DNA of 64,000 bases from the NCBI RefSeq assembly GCF_030708455.1, contig NZ_JAUYWF010000007.1, positions 124,001 to 188,000 of the forward strand, written 5' to 3'. Numbering within the stretch: position 1 is the stretch's first letter; each line of letters starts with the position of its first letter. This stretch comes from Halomonas sp. SSL-5 (GTDB lineage Bacteria; Pseudomonadota; Gammaproteobacteria; Pseudomonadales; Halomonadaceae). Below, piece by piece: positions 37,894 through 46,542 of the stretch. The notes under the pieces were generated by a model. That model was given only the letters and a program-made list of their open reading frames with translations. It ran no database searches and had not been told where the DNA came from. Position numbers and translations under genes: made by a program.

Positions 37894-40101
37894 ATGACCG
37901 ACCCCACTCAGAACTCTCCCCGGCCCGCCGCACCCGCGGATGATGAGATAGACCTCGGCCGCCTCTTCGGCCTGCTCCTCGACCACAAGTGGCTGATCAT
38001 CGCCGTTACCTTCCTGTTCACTCTGGGCGGGGTGGCGTATGCGCTGCTGGCTACGCCGGTGTATCGCGCCGATGCGTTGGTGCAGGTGGAGAACAAGGCC
38101 GGCATGGCCAATCCACTGGAGGACGTGCGGGCGATGCTGGGCGAGGAGCCCAAGGCCGATGCCGAGGTGGGGATCATCCGTTCGCGCATGGTACTGGGCC
38201 AGGCCGTGGAGCAGGAGCGCCTGGACCTGGTGATCACACCGCAGCGATTCCCGGTGGTGGGGGAGTTCCTGGTGCGCCGAGGCATGGAGCGACCCGGGTT
38301 TGTAGAGAGCTTCGCGGAGAGCAGCGTATGGGCCGGTGAGGCCATCAACGTCGGCGAGTTCCAGGTGGCGCCCGAGTACGAGGGGAAACCCTTCGAGCTG
38401 AAGGTACTCGGCGAGCAGCGCTATAGCCTCAGCCTCGAGGACGAGACCCTGGGCGAGGGGCAGGTGGGCGAGGACGCCAGCTTCCTGGGGGGGGATGTAC
38501 GCCTGCGGCTCGCCGAGATCCGGGCGGGGGAGGGCGCCGTGTTCACCCTGCAGCGCCGCTCCACCCTGGCCACCATCACCGGTCTGCGTGCCAGCCTGAG
38601 CGTGGGCCAGCAGGGCAACGACAGCGGCCTGCTCGACCTCTCCCTGACCGATACCGATCCCCAGCGCGCCCGCCGCGTGCTCGACGCCATTACGCAGGTC
38701 TACCTCTCCCAGAACGTGCAGCGCCAGGCCGCCGAGGCCGAACAAAGCCTGGAATTTCTCGAGGAGCAGGCGCCCAAGGTGCGTGATGAGCTGAACCTGG
38801 CCGAGAACCGGCTCAACGACTACCGTGCAGAGCGCGATAGCGTGGATCTGTCACTCGAGACCCAGTCGATCCTCGAACGCATCGTCGACCTCGAGAAACA
38901 GCTCAACGAGCTGGAGTTTACCGAAGCCGAGATCTCGCGGCGCTTCACGCCCAGCCACCCCACCTACTCGGCCCTGCTGGAGAAGAAGGCCCAGTTACGC
39001 CAGCAGCGTGACCGACTGGAGGAGCGGGTCGGCAGCCTGCCCGAGACCCAGCAGCAGGTGCTGCGCATGCGTCGCGACGTGGAGGTCAACCAGCAGGTCT
39101 ACGTCCAGTTGCTCAACAAGATCCAGGAGATGCAGATCGCCCGGGCCAGCACCGTGGGCAATGTGCGCATCATCGACGGCGCCGTGGCCCAGCCAGGCCC
39201 CATCGAGCCCAAGAAGTCGCTGATCGTGGTGCTGGCCACCCTGCTCGGCGGCATGCTCGCGGTGGGTCTGGTCCTGGTGCGTGGCCTGTTGCGGCGTGGC
39301 GTGGAATCACCCGAGCAGATCGAGGAGGCCGGGCTGCCCGTTTACGCCAGCGTGCCGCTCTCGGATGAGCAGCAGAAGCTGGTGCGACGGGTCAAGCACA
39401 AGAACGACAAGCACGCCCATGAGGTGGCCACCGCGGTGCTCGCCGAGCGTGCCCCGGCGGATAACTCGGTGGAGGCGCTACGCGGCCTGCGCACCAGCCT
39501 GCACTTCGCCATGCTCGAAGCGGCCGACAACCGTCTGGTGATCACCGGCTCCAGCCCTGGCGTGGGCAAGAGCTTCGTCTCCACCAACCTCGCCGCGGTG
39601 TGTGCCCAGGCCGGCCAGCGGGTGCTGGTGGTGGATGCCGATATGCGCAAGGGGCACATCCATAACGCCTTCGGCGGGCGCAGCAAGGGCGGCCTCTCCG
39701 AGATGCTCACCGGCAAGCTGGAACTGGAGCAGGCGATCCGCGAATCCAGCCTGGAGGGCCTGCACTACGTGGCCCGCGGTGAATCGCCGCCCAACCCCTC
39801 CGAGCTGCTGATGCACGAGCGCTTCAGCGAGTTCCTGGCCGCGGTAAGTGACCGCTACGATCTGGTGATCATCGACACTCCGCCGATCCTCGCCGTCACC
39901 GACCCCGCCATCGTCGGCCGCCAGTGCGGCACCACCCTGATGGTCGCCCGTTTCCAGCAGAACCCGGTCAAGGAGATCCAGATCGCCACCCGGCGCCTGG
40001 AAAACGCCGGGGTTACCGTCAAGGGCGCCATCCTCAACGCCATGGAGCGCAAGGCGGCCACCGAATATGGCTATGGCTACTACCAGTACAGCTACAAGTA
40101 G
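37894..40101 (+). CDS. wzc: Polysaccharide co-polymerase and tyrosine autokinase Wzc
   Basis: A 735-residue bacterial tyrosine kinase. The first transmembrane helix (WLIIAVTFLFTLGGVAYALL) precedes a large periplasmic coiled-coil domain; the second is around residues 445-467. The cytoplasmic kinase has Walker A SSPGVGKSFVSTN (about 552-560), Walker A' VLVVDADMRKG, Walker B LVIIDTPP and the C-terminal Tyr cluster EYGYGYYQYSYK. It controls chain length and export with Wza and Wzb. Confidence 0.96.
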   Translation: MTDPTQNSPRPAAPADDEIDLGRLFGLLLDHKWLIIAVTFLFTLGGVAYALLATPVYRADALVQVENKAGMANPLEDVRAMLGEEPKADAEVGIIRSRMVLGQAVEQERLDLVITPQRFPVVGEFLVRRGMERPGFVESFAESSVWAGEAINVGEFQVAPEYEGKPFELKVLGEQRYSLSLEDETLGEGQVGEDASFLGGDVRLRLAEIRAGEGAVFTLQRRSTLATITGLRASLSVGQQGNDSGLLDLSLTDTDPQRARRVLDAITQVYLSQNVQRQAAEAEQSLEFLEEQAPKVRDELNLAENRLNDYRAERDSVDLSLETQSILERIVDLEKQLNELEFTEAEISRRFTPSHPTYSALLEKKAQLRQQRDRLEERVGSLPETQQQVLRMRRDVEVNQQVYVQLLNKIQEMQIARASTVGNVRIIDGAVAQPGPIEPKKSLIVVLATLLGGMLAVGLVLVRGLLRRGVESPEQIEEAGLPVYASVPLSDEQQKLVRRVKHKNDKHAHEVATAVLAERAPADNSVEALRGLRTSLHFAMLEAADNRLVITGSSPGVGKSFVSTNLAAVCAQAGQRVLVVDADMRKGHIHNAFGGRSKGGLSEMLTGKLELEQAIRESSLEGLHYVARGESPPNPSELLMHERFSEFLAAVSDRYDLVIIDTPPILAVTDPAIVGRQCGTTLMVARFQQNPVKEIQIATRRLENAGVTVKGAILNAMERKAATEYGYGYYQYSYK

Positions 40102-40102
40102 G

Positions 40103-40209
40103 GTCAAGGTACCAAGGTAACAAGGGGTCAAGGAGCAAGGGGGCAAGGGGGTAAGGAACCATCATCGCGCCGGGTCAGACTCCGGCGGGGGTTGGCCGGG
40201 GTCTGACCC
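40103..40209. repeat. CAAGG repeat followed by a diverged REP palindrome
   Basis: GTCAAGGTACCAAGGTAACAAGG and similar fill 40103-40155. GGGTCAGACTCCGGC (from 40172) and GGGGTCTGACCC (40198-40209) form a degenerate member of the RAYT-linked palindrome family. The rest of 40102-40421 holds the wzz leader with an ops site. Confidence 0.8.
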
Positions 40210-40379
40210 AAGAGGCCTCCAGCGTCAGAAACCCCCAACAAGCAGGCTTAGTCCTCGGCAACGGGGTGTGGCTCAGCAGGCTTAGGTCATGGTCACGGGA
40301 GTGTGATCTCAGTAGAATGCGGCTGACCGCTCGGGCAACCGAGCCCATACTGAAGGGGAGTGCCAATGGCATCGCCCCC

Positions 40380-40391
40380 GGCGGTAGCGTG
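40380..40391 (+). promoter_or_regulatory. Second ops element, upstream of wzz
   Basis: GGCGGTAGCGTG is identical to the site before wza, again followed by a CCGAA-type stretch, 31 bp before the wzz ATG and in the same orientation. Two ops sites within 5 kb suggest a separate transcript start or a re-loading point. Confidence 0.85.
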
Positions 40392-40421
40392 CCGAAACAA
40401 GGGAACTCGACGGGAACAACA

Positions 40422-41210
40422 ATGAACCAGCCTCCTCAACAGCCCACCCCATATTCCAGTAACGACGATGAGATCTCCCTGGTCGATCTCGCCAAGATGC
40501 TGATCAGGCGATGGAAACTCATGGCGGTGACCTTCCTGATCATTGTTGGGATTGCCCTTGGCTATGCCCTCATGATGGAGAGAACCTACGACTACGTGTC
40601 GCTCTACCGTGTTGCCGAGCAGGCGCCGTCGTCATCGAACGAGCAGGGCAATCTGGAATCACCGGCTGCCATCGTTGCCAAGACCAATAACCTTTACGCC
40701 GGTGTCGTTACCCGGCGGATCCTCGAGGAGAAGGGGCTGGCCGGTCTTCCCTTCCAGTTGCAGGTCAGTGCGCTGGAAGACACATCGCTCGTCCGATTCG
40801 TGACCGAGTCCAGCGAGAAGAACGCGGCACTGGTCGAAGAGATGCACAGCCGCGTGCTGGAAAGGGCGGCGGAAGATCAACAAGCCTTACTGGAAAGCCG
40901 CAAGGCGACCCTGCAGCGCCAGCTGGAAAATGCCCAGCGCGCTCTGGAAACAGCGCAAGAATCCACTAGCCCATCGGCGGCAGAACTCGTGGCCAACTAC
41001 GCCACCCGGGTGGCAGAGATCGAGGACCAGCTGGCACAGTTGCATCCCGGCGAATTGGTCCAGACTGCCGTGCGAAGCTTGACGCCCACGGGCACCAGCC
41101 GAAGCCTGGTGATGGCGCTGGCATTGGTCCTGGCAGGCATGCTCGCCGTGATGATGGCGTTTTTCTCGCATTTCGCGGTTGCCGTGCGAGATAGCCTTCA
41201 AGAGGAGTAG
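40422..41210 (+). CDS. wzz: Wzz-family chain-length determinant
   Basis: A 262-residue protein. TM1 is LMAVTFLIIVGIALGYALMM (about 32-51) and TM2 is LVMALALVLAGMLAVMMAFF (about 227-246), with a periplasmic coiled coil between. The Pro-rich segment before TM2 is short (LTPTGTSRS). It would set the modal length of O-antigen or exopolysaccharide. Start 40422 has no strong Shine-Dalgarno (AACAACA); an ops element lies just upstream. Confidence 0.85.
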   Translation: MNQPPQQPTPYSSNDDEISLVDLAKMLIRRWKLMAVTFLIIVGIALGYALMMERTYDYVSLYRVAEQAPSSSNEQGNLESPAAIVAKTNNLYAGVVTRRILEEKGLAGLPFQLQVSALEDTSLVRFVTESSEKNAALVEEMHSRVLERAAEDQQALLESRKATLQRQLENAQRALETAQESTSPSAAELVANYATRVAEIEDQLAQLHPGELVQTAVRSLTPTGTSRSLVMALALVLAGMLAVMMAFFSHFAVAVRDSLQEE

Positions 41211-41214
41211 ACCG

Positions 41215-41370
41215 GTGGAATACGCCTTCCCCCCGGCCGGCCCCAGCGAGCCACGCCGTGCACTGATCCTGGCGCTCTCCCTGGTGCTGGGTGGCATGCT
41301 CGGTGTGATGCTGGTGTTCCTGGCACGGTTTTCGGGGAGCCTGAAAAGCTACCGGCAGCGCCAGGCGTAG
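41215..41370 (+). pseudogene. C-terminal remnant of a second Wzz protein
   Basis: The frame VEYAFPPAGPSEPRRALILA continues into LSLVLGGMLGVMLVFLARF, which is the Pro-rich segment plus TM2 of a chain-length determinant (compare PKRPLILALGLVLGGMLG in typical Wzz). The first 250 or so residues are missing. The tyrosine recombinase gene overlaps its 3' end on the other strand. Confidence 0.75.
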
Positions 41371-42377
41371 ACCCGCGCTTCCTCCACGCCGTCATAGAAG
41401 TCACCGGCGTGGTCTTCGAAGGCATCGCTGCGCCGGATATAGCGCTCGAAGGTGCTCTGGGAGCGGTGGCCGCTGACGCGCTTGATATCCACCGCCGCCT
41501 TACCGCGACGGTGCGCCTCGGTGATGAAGCCGGCCCGAAAGCTATGCGGCGAGAAGCCGCGATCGGCCATGCCGGCGGCTTCCAGATGATGCGCCAGGCG
41601 TTGTGCCACCACGCAGCCGGTCATCCGCCCGGCGCCCAGCTTCCCGGTCAGGCTTAGGCTGCGAAACACCGCCCCGCGCCGGATGCCCGAGGCCGACAAC
41701 CAGGCTTCCAGCAGACGCACGGGGCAGTAGGCAAAGGTTCCCGGCGCGCGAAGGATCGCCTTGGTCTCCTCGGCGCCCTCCTGGTTGGTCTTGCTGCGCC
41801 GCAGGCCCACCACGAGTCCGCGCGACTCCCACTGGATATCCTCCAGGTAGAGCGCCACCACCTCGCTGCGCCGAAAGGCGCCGTGGAAGGAGAGGGCAAA
41901 GAGGGCGCTATCGCGCTTGCCGCGCAGGGTCGAACGATCGATGTGATCCAGCAGCCGCTGCAGGTCCTCGAGCAGCAGCGGTGGCGCCTCCTTCTGGCGG
42001 GTACCGGCGGCGCGGCGAATGCCACGCATCACCGCGCGCACCGGCATGCTCCTCACCGGTGACGGCAGGTTCATGTAGCGGTGCCACATGTGCAGGGAGT
42101 TGAGGTAGCGCTCCAGGGTCGCGGGCTTCTTGCCCAGGGCACGCTGGTCGGCGATGAAGTTGGCGATATCGAACTCATCCGCTGGCAGCAGGCCTCCCGC
42201 ACGCTGGTAGACGCGCAGGTCGGCCCGCATGCCGCGGATGGTGTTCTTCGATACGCTGTTGGCGATATGCCGCCGCGCCCGGGCCGAGAGCCGCTTCACC
42301 ACCTGGGGAAGGCGTTCGAACTCCACCACCGCCTCAGCGGGCGCGGCGAGCTCTCCGGAGTGAATATCATGGGTCAT
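41349..42377 (-). CDS. Tyrosine recombinase / site-specific integrase
   Basis: A 342-residue integrase (start MTHDIHSGEL). Core-binding domain about 30-135; catalytic domain with Arg in FHGAFRRSEV, HSFRAG, GHRS and the nucleophile Tyr in STFERYIRRS. The C-terminal EEARVYAWRCR is read across the antisense of the wzz remnant, so the gene was placed into or onto that sequence. It may mark the boundary where polysaccharide gene blocks were exchanged. No att site was recognised. Confidence 0.88.
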   Translation of the reverse strand: MTHDIHSGELAAPAEAVVEFERLPQVVKRLSARARRHIANSVSKNTIRGMRADLRVYQRAGGLLPADEFDIANFIADQRALGKKPATLERYLNSLHMWHRYMNLPSPVRSMPVRAVMRGIRRAAGTRQKEAPPLLLEDLQRLLDHIDRSTLRGKRDSALFALSFHGAFRRSEVVALYLEDIQWESRGLVVGLRRSKTNQEGAEETKAILRAPGTFAYCPVRLLEAWLSASGIRRGAVFRSLSLTGKLGAGRMTGCVVAQRLAHHLEAAGMADRGFSPHSFRAGFITEAHRRGKAAVDIKRVSGHRSQSTFERYIRRSDAFEDHAGDFYDGVEEARVYAWRCR

Positions 42378-42479
42378 GGCGCTGCCCCCACCTGATCGGG
42401 CTAGTCGATACTGAATAAATAACCAGTATAGACGCCAAGAAGGCAACCGCCATGGGCCAGCATCACGGCACAGACGAGC

Positions 42480-42779
42480 ATGCGACTGAATCAGCACGAA
42501 ATCGATGTCATCAAGACGGCTGCTGCCGAGATCTTTGGCAAGGAGGTTGAGGTACGGCTCTTCGGTTCCCGTGTTGACGACGCTGCCAGGGGCGGCGACA
42601 TCGATCTGATGGTCACGGTCACCCAGCCCATCGATAACCCGGCTTGGGACTGCGCGCGCCTCGAAGGTTCAATCATCATGAAACTCGGGGAGCAGAAGAT
42701 CGATGTTCTACTGGAGGCTCCGGGGTTGAAGCGTTTTCAGATCCACGAGACCGCCAGGGAGCAGGGCATACTGCTGTGA
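42480..42779 (+). CDS. Minimal nucleotidyltransferase (MNT) domain protein, copy 1
   Basis: A 99-residue protein with the polymerase-beta-like motif VRLFGSRVDDAARGGDIDLMV (GS...DxD) and a third carboxylate likely in KIDVLLEAP. Such proteins act as antitoxins to HEPN toxins by nucleotidylation. The usual HEPN partner is absent; instead, a second MNT gene follows after 6 bp. Confidence 0.88.
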   Translation: MRLNQHEIDVIKTAAAEIFGKEVEVRLFGSRVDDAARGGDIDLMVTVTQPIDNPAWDCARLEGSIIMKLGEQKIDVLLEAPGLKRFQIHETAREQGILL

Positions 42780-42785
42780 GGGAAA

Positions 42786-43094
42786 ATGCGTCTATCCCAG
42801 CATGACATCAATGCTATCAAGGCAGTGGTTACTGAAATCTGTGGTGAAAGGGCCGTCGTCCGGCTTTTCGGCTCCCGCCTCGATGACGCCGCCAAGGGCG
42901 GCGATATCGACCTCATGGTGGAGCTCGATGAAGCGGTTGAGCACCCTGCGCGCCTGTCGGCCTGGCTCAGCGTCAAGATCATGCGCGCCACGCAGGGCCG
43001 TAAGGTGGATGTGATACTGTCGGCACCGAACCTCGAAGAACTGCCGATTCATCGTGTCGCTCGAGAGCAGGGGGTTATACTGGTCCATGAGTGA
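42786..43094 (+). CDS. Minimal nucleotidyltransferase (MNT) domain protein, copy 2
   Basis: A 102-residue paralogue of the preceding gene: LFGSRLDDAAKGGDIDLMVEL and KVDVILSAPNLEE match it closely. The start lies 6 bp after the first gene's stop, so the two look like an old tandem duplication. The end overlaps the start of the DUF2442 gene by 8 bp. Confidence 0.88.
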   Translation: MRLSQHDINAIKAVVTEICGERAVVRLFGSRLDDAAKGGDIDLMVELDEAVEHPARLSAWLSVKIMRATQGRKVDVILSAPNLEELPIHRVAREQGVILVHE

Positions 43095-43303
43095 TGCGAC
43101 AGTCATGTACAAAATCACTTATGTAGTAGCACTGCCCGATTACCGGTTGCATGTAGTCTTTGCAGATGGCTCCAGTGGCGTTGTTTCGCTTAAGGATAGG
43201 CTGTTCGGACCAGTGTTCGAGCCATTGAGAGATCCTGCTTTCTTTTCCTTGGTATCCATTGATGAATTTGGGGTTGTCTGTTGGCCTAACGGTGCAGACC
43301 TAG

Positions 43304-44213
43304 GCTTTGTCCGAAAAGTCGAATGTGCTAATTTTCCCTATGTCGCAGCTGCATAGGTGACGTATGGCAGGACGCTACGAGATCTCCGACCACGGTTGGG
43401 ACCTGATCGAAGATATTGTCTCCCCGCCTCAAACGATGGGGCGTCCACGCCGTGATGACCGCCAGGTGTTGAACGGGATCTTCTGGATCCTATGCTCAGG
43501 GGCCAAGTGGCGCGATCTGCCCGAGCGTTATGGCCCCTGGAAGACGGTCTATGACCGCTTTCGGCAATGGCGCGACGATGGCACTTTCGAAGCTATCCTG
43601 GCTCGGCTCCAGCTGCGACTCCGCGAGGATGGTTTGATGGATCTTGATACGTGGATGATCGACTCGACCTCAATCCGGGCAACGCGAGCCGCCTCGGGAG
43701 GCGGTAAAAAGGGGGGCACCAAGAACCCGTAGACCATGCCCTGGGGCGCAGCCGAGGAGGCCTGACGACCAAGATCCACATGGTGTGCGACCTACATGGT
43801 TGGCCGCTGACCTTCACGTTGTCGCCGGGACAGGACTCGGATACGCAGCACTTCATTCCGACCATGGAAAATGTTCACCTGCCTGGCCCCATGGGCAGGC
43901 CGCTCAAGCGCTGCCACTTCATCGTGGCGGATAAAGGCTATGACAGCGACGAGCTTCGCCATTACTGCGACCGCCACCGAATGAAGCCGATCATTGCCAA
44001 ACGAAAGATGCACCGAAAGCCGCGCCCCGGTGCCCCGAGGGGCTTTGACAAACCTCGCTATCGAGAAAGAAACATCATCGAGCGCTGCTTCGGCTGGGTC
44101 AAAGAACTGCGCCGCGTTTGCACTCGCTACGATAAGTTGGCCAGCAGCTTCAAGGCCATGGTATGCCTGGCGTGCATAGACCGCTGCCTGCGTGCGGACT
44201 TCTCAGACAAAAC
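43304..44213 (+). mobile_element. IS5-family element (IS427-like), copy 1, 910 bp
   Basis: The left end GCTTTGTCCG and the right end (inverse) GTTTTGTCTG match at 8 of 10 positions, continuing with AAAAGTC/AGAAGTC. It is flanked by the 4-bp duplication CTAG (43300-43303, 44214-44217). The transposase reads by -1 frameshifting. It has the same size as copy 2 at 44693, but with many synonymous differences. Confidence 0.93.
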
Positions 44214-44217
44214 CTAG
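43364..44217 (+). CDS. IS5-family transposase, two frames joined by -1 frameshift (copy 1)
   Basis: orfA starts at 43364 ([19 protein letters not shown]) and ends at a TAG near 43732. Slippage on GGTAAAAAGGGGGG shifts into the -1 frame, continuing [15 protein letters not shown] to 44217. The DDE residues are in [22 protein letters not shown] and [15 protein letters not shown]. The stop codon TAG is supplied by the duplicated CTAG target. Product about 280 residues. Confidence 0.88.
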
Positions 44218-44348
44218 CACCTGATGCACTTTATAAGCAGATAGAGAAGGCTGCATGAGGCCTGAGGGGATCGGCAGCCTTGGCTTATCGCTAGGTTCTT
44301 GCAAAATCAATGGGTTAGGTGGCGCGCTTCCACCAAGATGCGGGTCCA

Positions 44349-44423
44349 CCCCGCCAAATGGCGGGGCCTTTGGCGAAACGGCCAAGCCCGCCAATTGGCG
44401 GATTCGGCCCGCCAATTGGCGGG
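44349..44423. repeat. Three palindromes CCCGCCAATTGGCGGG
   Basis: CCCGCCAAATGGCGGG (about 44350-44365), CCCGCCAATTGGCGG (44387-44401) and CCCGCCAATTGGCGGG (44408-44423) lie in the 313-bp gap between the broken DUF2442 gene and rfbB. They could be hairpins or binding sites. Nothing else coding is seen in 44259-44571; its last 100 bp are AT-rich and could carry the rfbB promoter. Confidence 0.85.
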
Positions 44424-44692
44424 ACCAGGTGTTTCGGCAGAACGCTGCCAAAGGTCATTTTTCACTCAGTAGCCACTCTTGTGATGACGTTCTGTTTACC
44501 GCGAATTGCTGCGTTTATTTCTTCAATTCAGAATTTTGATTATCTAATCTTAGCGATACTGATATATAGCCATGAAACTCCTCATCACCGGCGGCGCGGG
44601 CTTTATCGGCTCGGCCGTGATTCGACATATTATCCGCCATACTGCGGACAGCGTCGTTAATGTAGACAAGCTCACCTACGCCGGCAATCTAG

Positions 44693-45602
44693 GCTTTGTC
44701 CGAAAATTCTAATTTGCTAATGTCACCTATGCCTCAGCAGCATAGGTGACCCATGGCAGGACGCTACGAGATCTCCGACAACGGCTGGGCCCTCATCGAG
44801 GACATCGTGTCGCCGCCACAAAGGACGGGGCGCCCCCGCCGTGATGACCGCCAGGTGCTGAACGGCATCTTCTGGATCCTCTGCTCAGGCGCCAAGTGGC
44901 GCGATCTGCCGGAGCGCTACGGTCCTTGGAAGACGGTCTATGACCGCTTCCGTCAGTGGCGCGACGATGGCACCTTCGAGGCCATCCTGGCGCGTCTCCA
45001 GCTCCGCTTGCGAGAGGATGGCTTGATGGACCTGGACACCTGGATGATCGATTCGACGTCGATCCGCGCAACTCGTGCCGCCTCTGGAGGCGGCAAAAAG
45101 GGGGACACCAAGAACCCGTAGATCATGCCTTGGGTCGTAGCCGTGGCGGTCTGACAACCAAGATCCACATGATCTGTGATCGGCATGGATGGCCGCTGGC
45201 CTTCACGCTCTCACCCGGGCAGGATTCGGATACACGGCACTTCATTCCGGCCATGGAACACGTTCACCTGCCTGGAACCAGAGGCAGGCCACGTAAGCGC
45301 TGTCGCTACATCGTGGCGGACAAGGGCTACGATAGCGACCCGCTTCGCCGCTACTGCGACCGGCACCGCATGAAGCCGATCATCGCCCGGCGCAAGATGA
45401 AGCGAAAGCCGCGCCCTGGCGCCCCACGAGGCTTCGACAAGTCTCGCTATCGAGAGCGAAACATCATCGAGCGCTGTTTCGGCTGGATCAAAGAACTGCG
45501 CCGCGTCTGCACCCGCTACGACAAGTTGGCCAGCAGCTTCAAAGCAATGGTATGCCTGGCCTGCATAGATCGCTGCCTACGTGCCGACTTTCCAGACAGA
45601 AC
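44693..45602 (+). mobile_element. IS5-family element (IS427-like), copy 2, 910 bp
   Basis: The left end GCTTTGTCCGAAAATT and the inverse right end GTTCTGTCTGGAAAGT, with flanking CTAG at 44689-44692 and 45603-45606. Exactly the same length and layout as copy 1. It interrupts rfbB after codon 40. Confidence 0.93.
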
Positions 45603-45606
45603 CTAG
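44753..45606 (+). CDS. IS5-family transposase, two frames joined by -1 frameshift (copy 2)
   Basis: orfA 44753-45121 ([19 protein letters not shown]) differs from copy 1 at only about five residues. Slippage at GGCAAAAAGGGGG leads to [20 protein letters not shown] and the rest in the -1 frame to 45606. The DDE residues are as in copy 1. Again the stop codon lies in the duplicated CTAG. Confidence 0.88.
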
Positions 45607-46542
45607 AGTCTCTGGCGGAAGTGGCAGGCAGCGACCGCTACGCCTTCGAGCAGGTCGATATCTGCGATCGCGCCGAGGTGGAGCGCGTCTTCCGCGAGCA
45701 TCAGCCGGATGCGGTGATGCACCTGGCCGCCGAGAGCCATGTGGACCGCTCCATCGTCGGCCCCGCGGAGTTCATCCAGACCAATATCGTGGGCACCTAT
45801 ACGTTGCTGGAAGTGGCCCGGGCCTATTGGAACGGCCTGGATGCCGAGCGTCGAGATGCCTTCCGCTTCCACCACATCTCCACCGACGAGGTCTATGGCG
45901 ACCTGGAAGGGCCCGAGGGACTCTTCACCGAAGAGACCTCCTACGCCCCCAGCTCTCCCTACTCGGCCAGCAAGGCAAGCTCGGATCATCTGGTGCGCGC
46001 CTGGCAGCGCACCTATGGCCTGCCGACGCTGATCACCAACTGCTCCAACAACTACGGCCCCTATCACTTCCCCGAGAAGTTGATCCCGCTGATGATCCTC
46101 AACGCCCTGGAAAGCAAGGCGCTGCCGGTCTACGGCAAGGGCGAGCAGATCCGCGACTGGCTCTATGTAGAAGACCACGCCCGCGCGCTCTACAAGGTGG
46201 TGACGGAAGGGGAGGTAGGGGAGACCTACAACATCGGCGGCCATAACGAGAAGCAGAACATCGAGGTGGTGAATACCATCTGTGCGCTGCTGGATGAGCT
46301 GGCCCCGTCCCAGCACTCCCCCTACGCCAACCTGATCACCTATGTGGCAGACCGCCCCGGCCACGATGTGCGCTACGCCATCGATGCCGACAAGATCGAG
46401 CGAGAGCTCGGCTGGCGGCCGGAAGAGACCTTCGAGTCCGGCATCCGCAAGACGGTGCAGACGACGACGCCATCGTCGGCGCTTTTATCGACTGGTTTCA
46501 CCGTGCCTGATTCCCTTGCCATACGGTGACGGCAAGGCTTAG

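Larger units (their letters stand above)
43087..44258 (+). pseudogene. DUF2442-family gene split by an IS5-family element
   Basis: From 43087 the frame reads MSDATVMYKITYVVALPD and reaches WPNGADL at 43302, where the IS begins. Joining 43303 to 44218 across the element (one CTAG removed) restores GADLAPDALYKQIEKAA and a stop at 44256-44258, the normal DUF2442 ending. Before insertion the product was about 89 residues. In the present gene the last residues are replaced by an IS-encoded tail, so a slightly changed protein may still be made. The function of DUF2442 is uncertain; it follows the MNT pair. Confidence 0.88.
44572..46529 (+). pseudogene. rfbB: dTDP-glucose 4,6-dehydratase gene split by an IS and truncated at the 3' end
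   Basis: The first 40 codons ([20 protein letters not shown] ... KLTYAGNL) end at the CTAG of an IS. Joining 44692 to 45607 restores [21 protein letters not shown] in frame. The rest has the SDR Tyr-Lys in [14 protein letters not shown] and [10 protein letters not shown]. After IRKTVQ (about 46460) the expected WYL... end of about 30 residues is replaced by an unrelated tail ([10 protein letters not shown]). The gene is therefore broken twice. A complete homologue lies at 54844-55923. Confidence 0.93.

Noticed and set aside
40266-40421. Upstream extension of wzz to 40266
   Set aside because: The extra 52 codons run through the ops element and a leader unlike any Wzz N-terminus; MNQPPQQPTP at 40422 fits the family.
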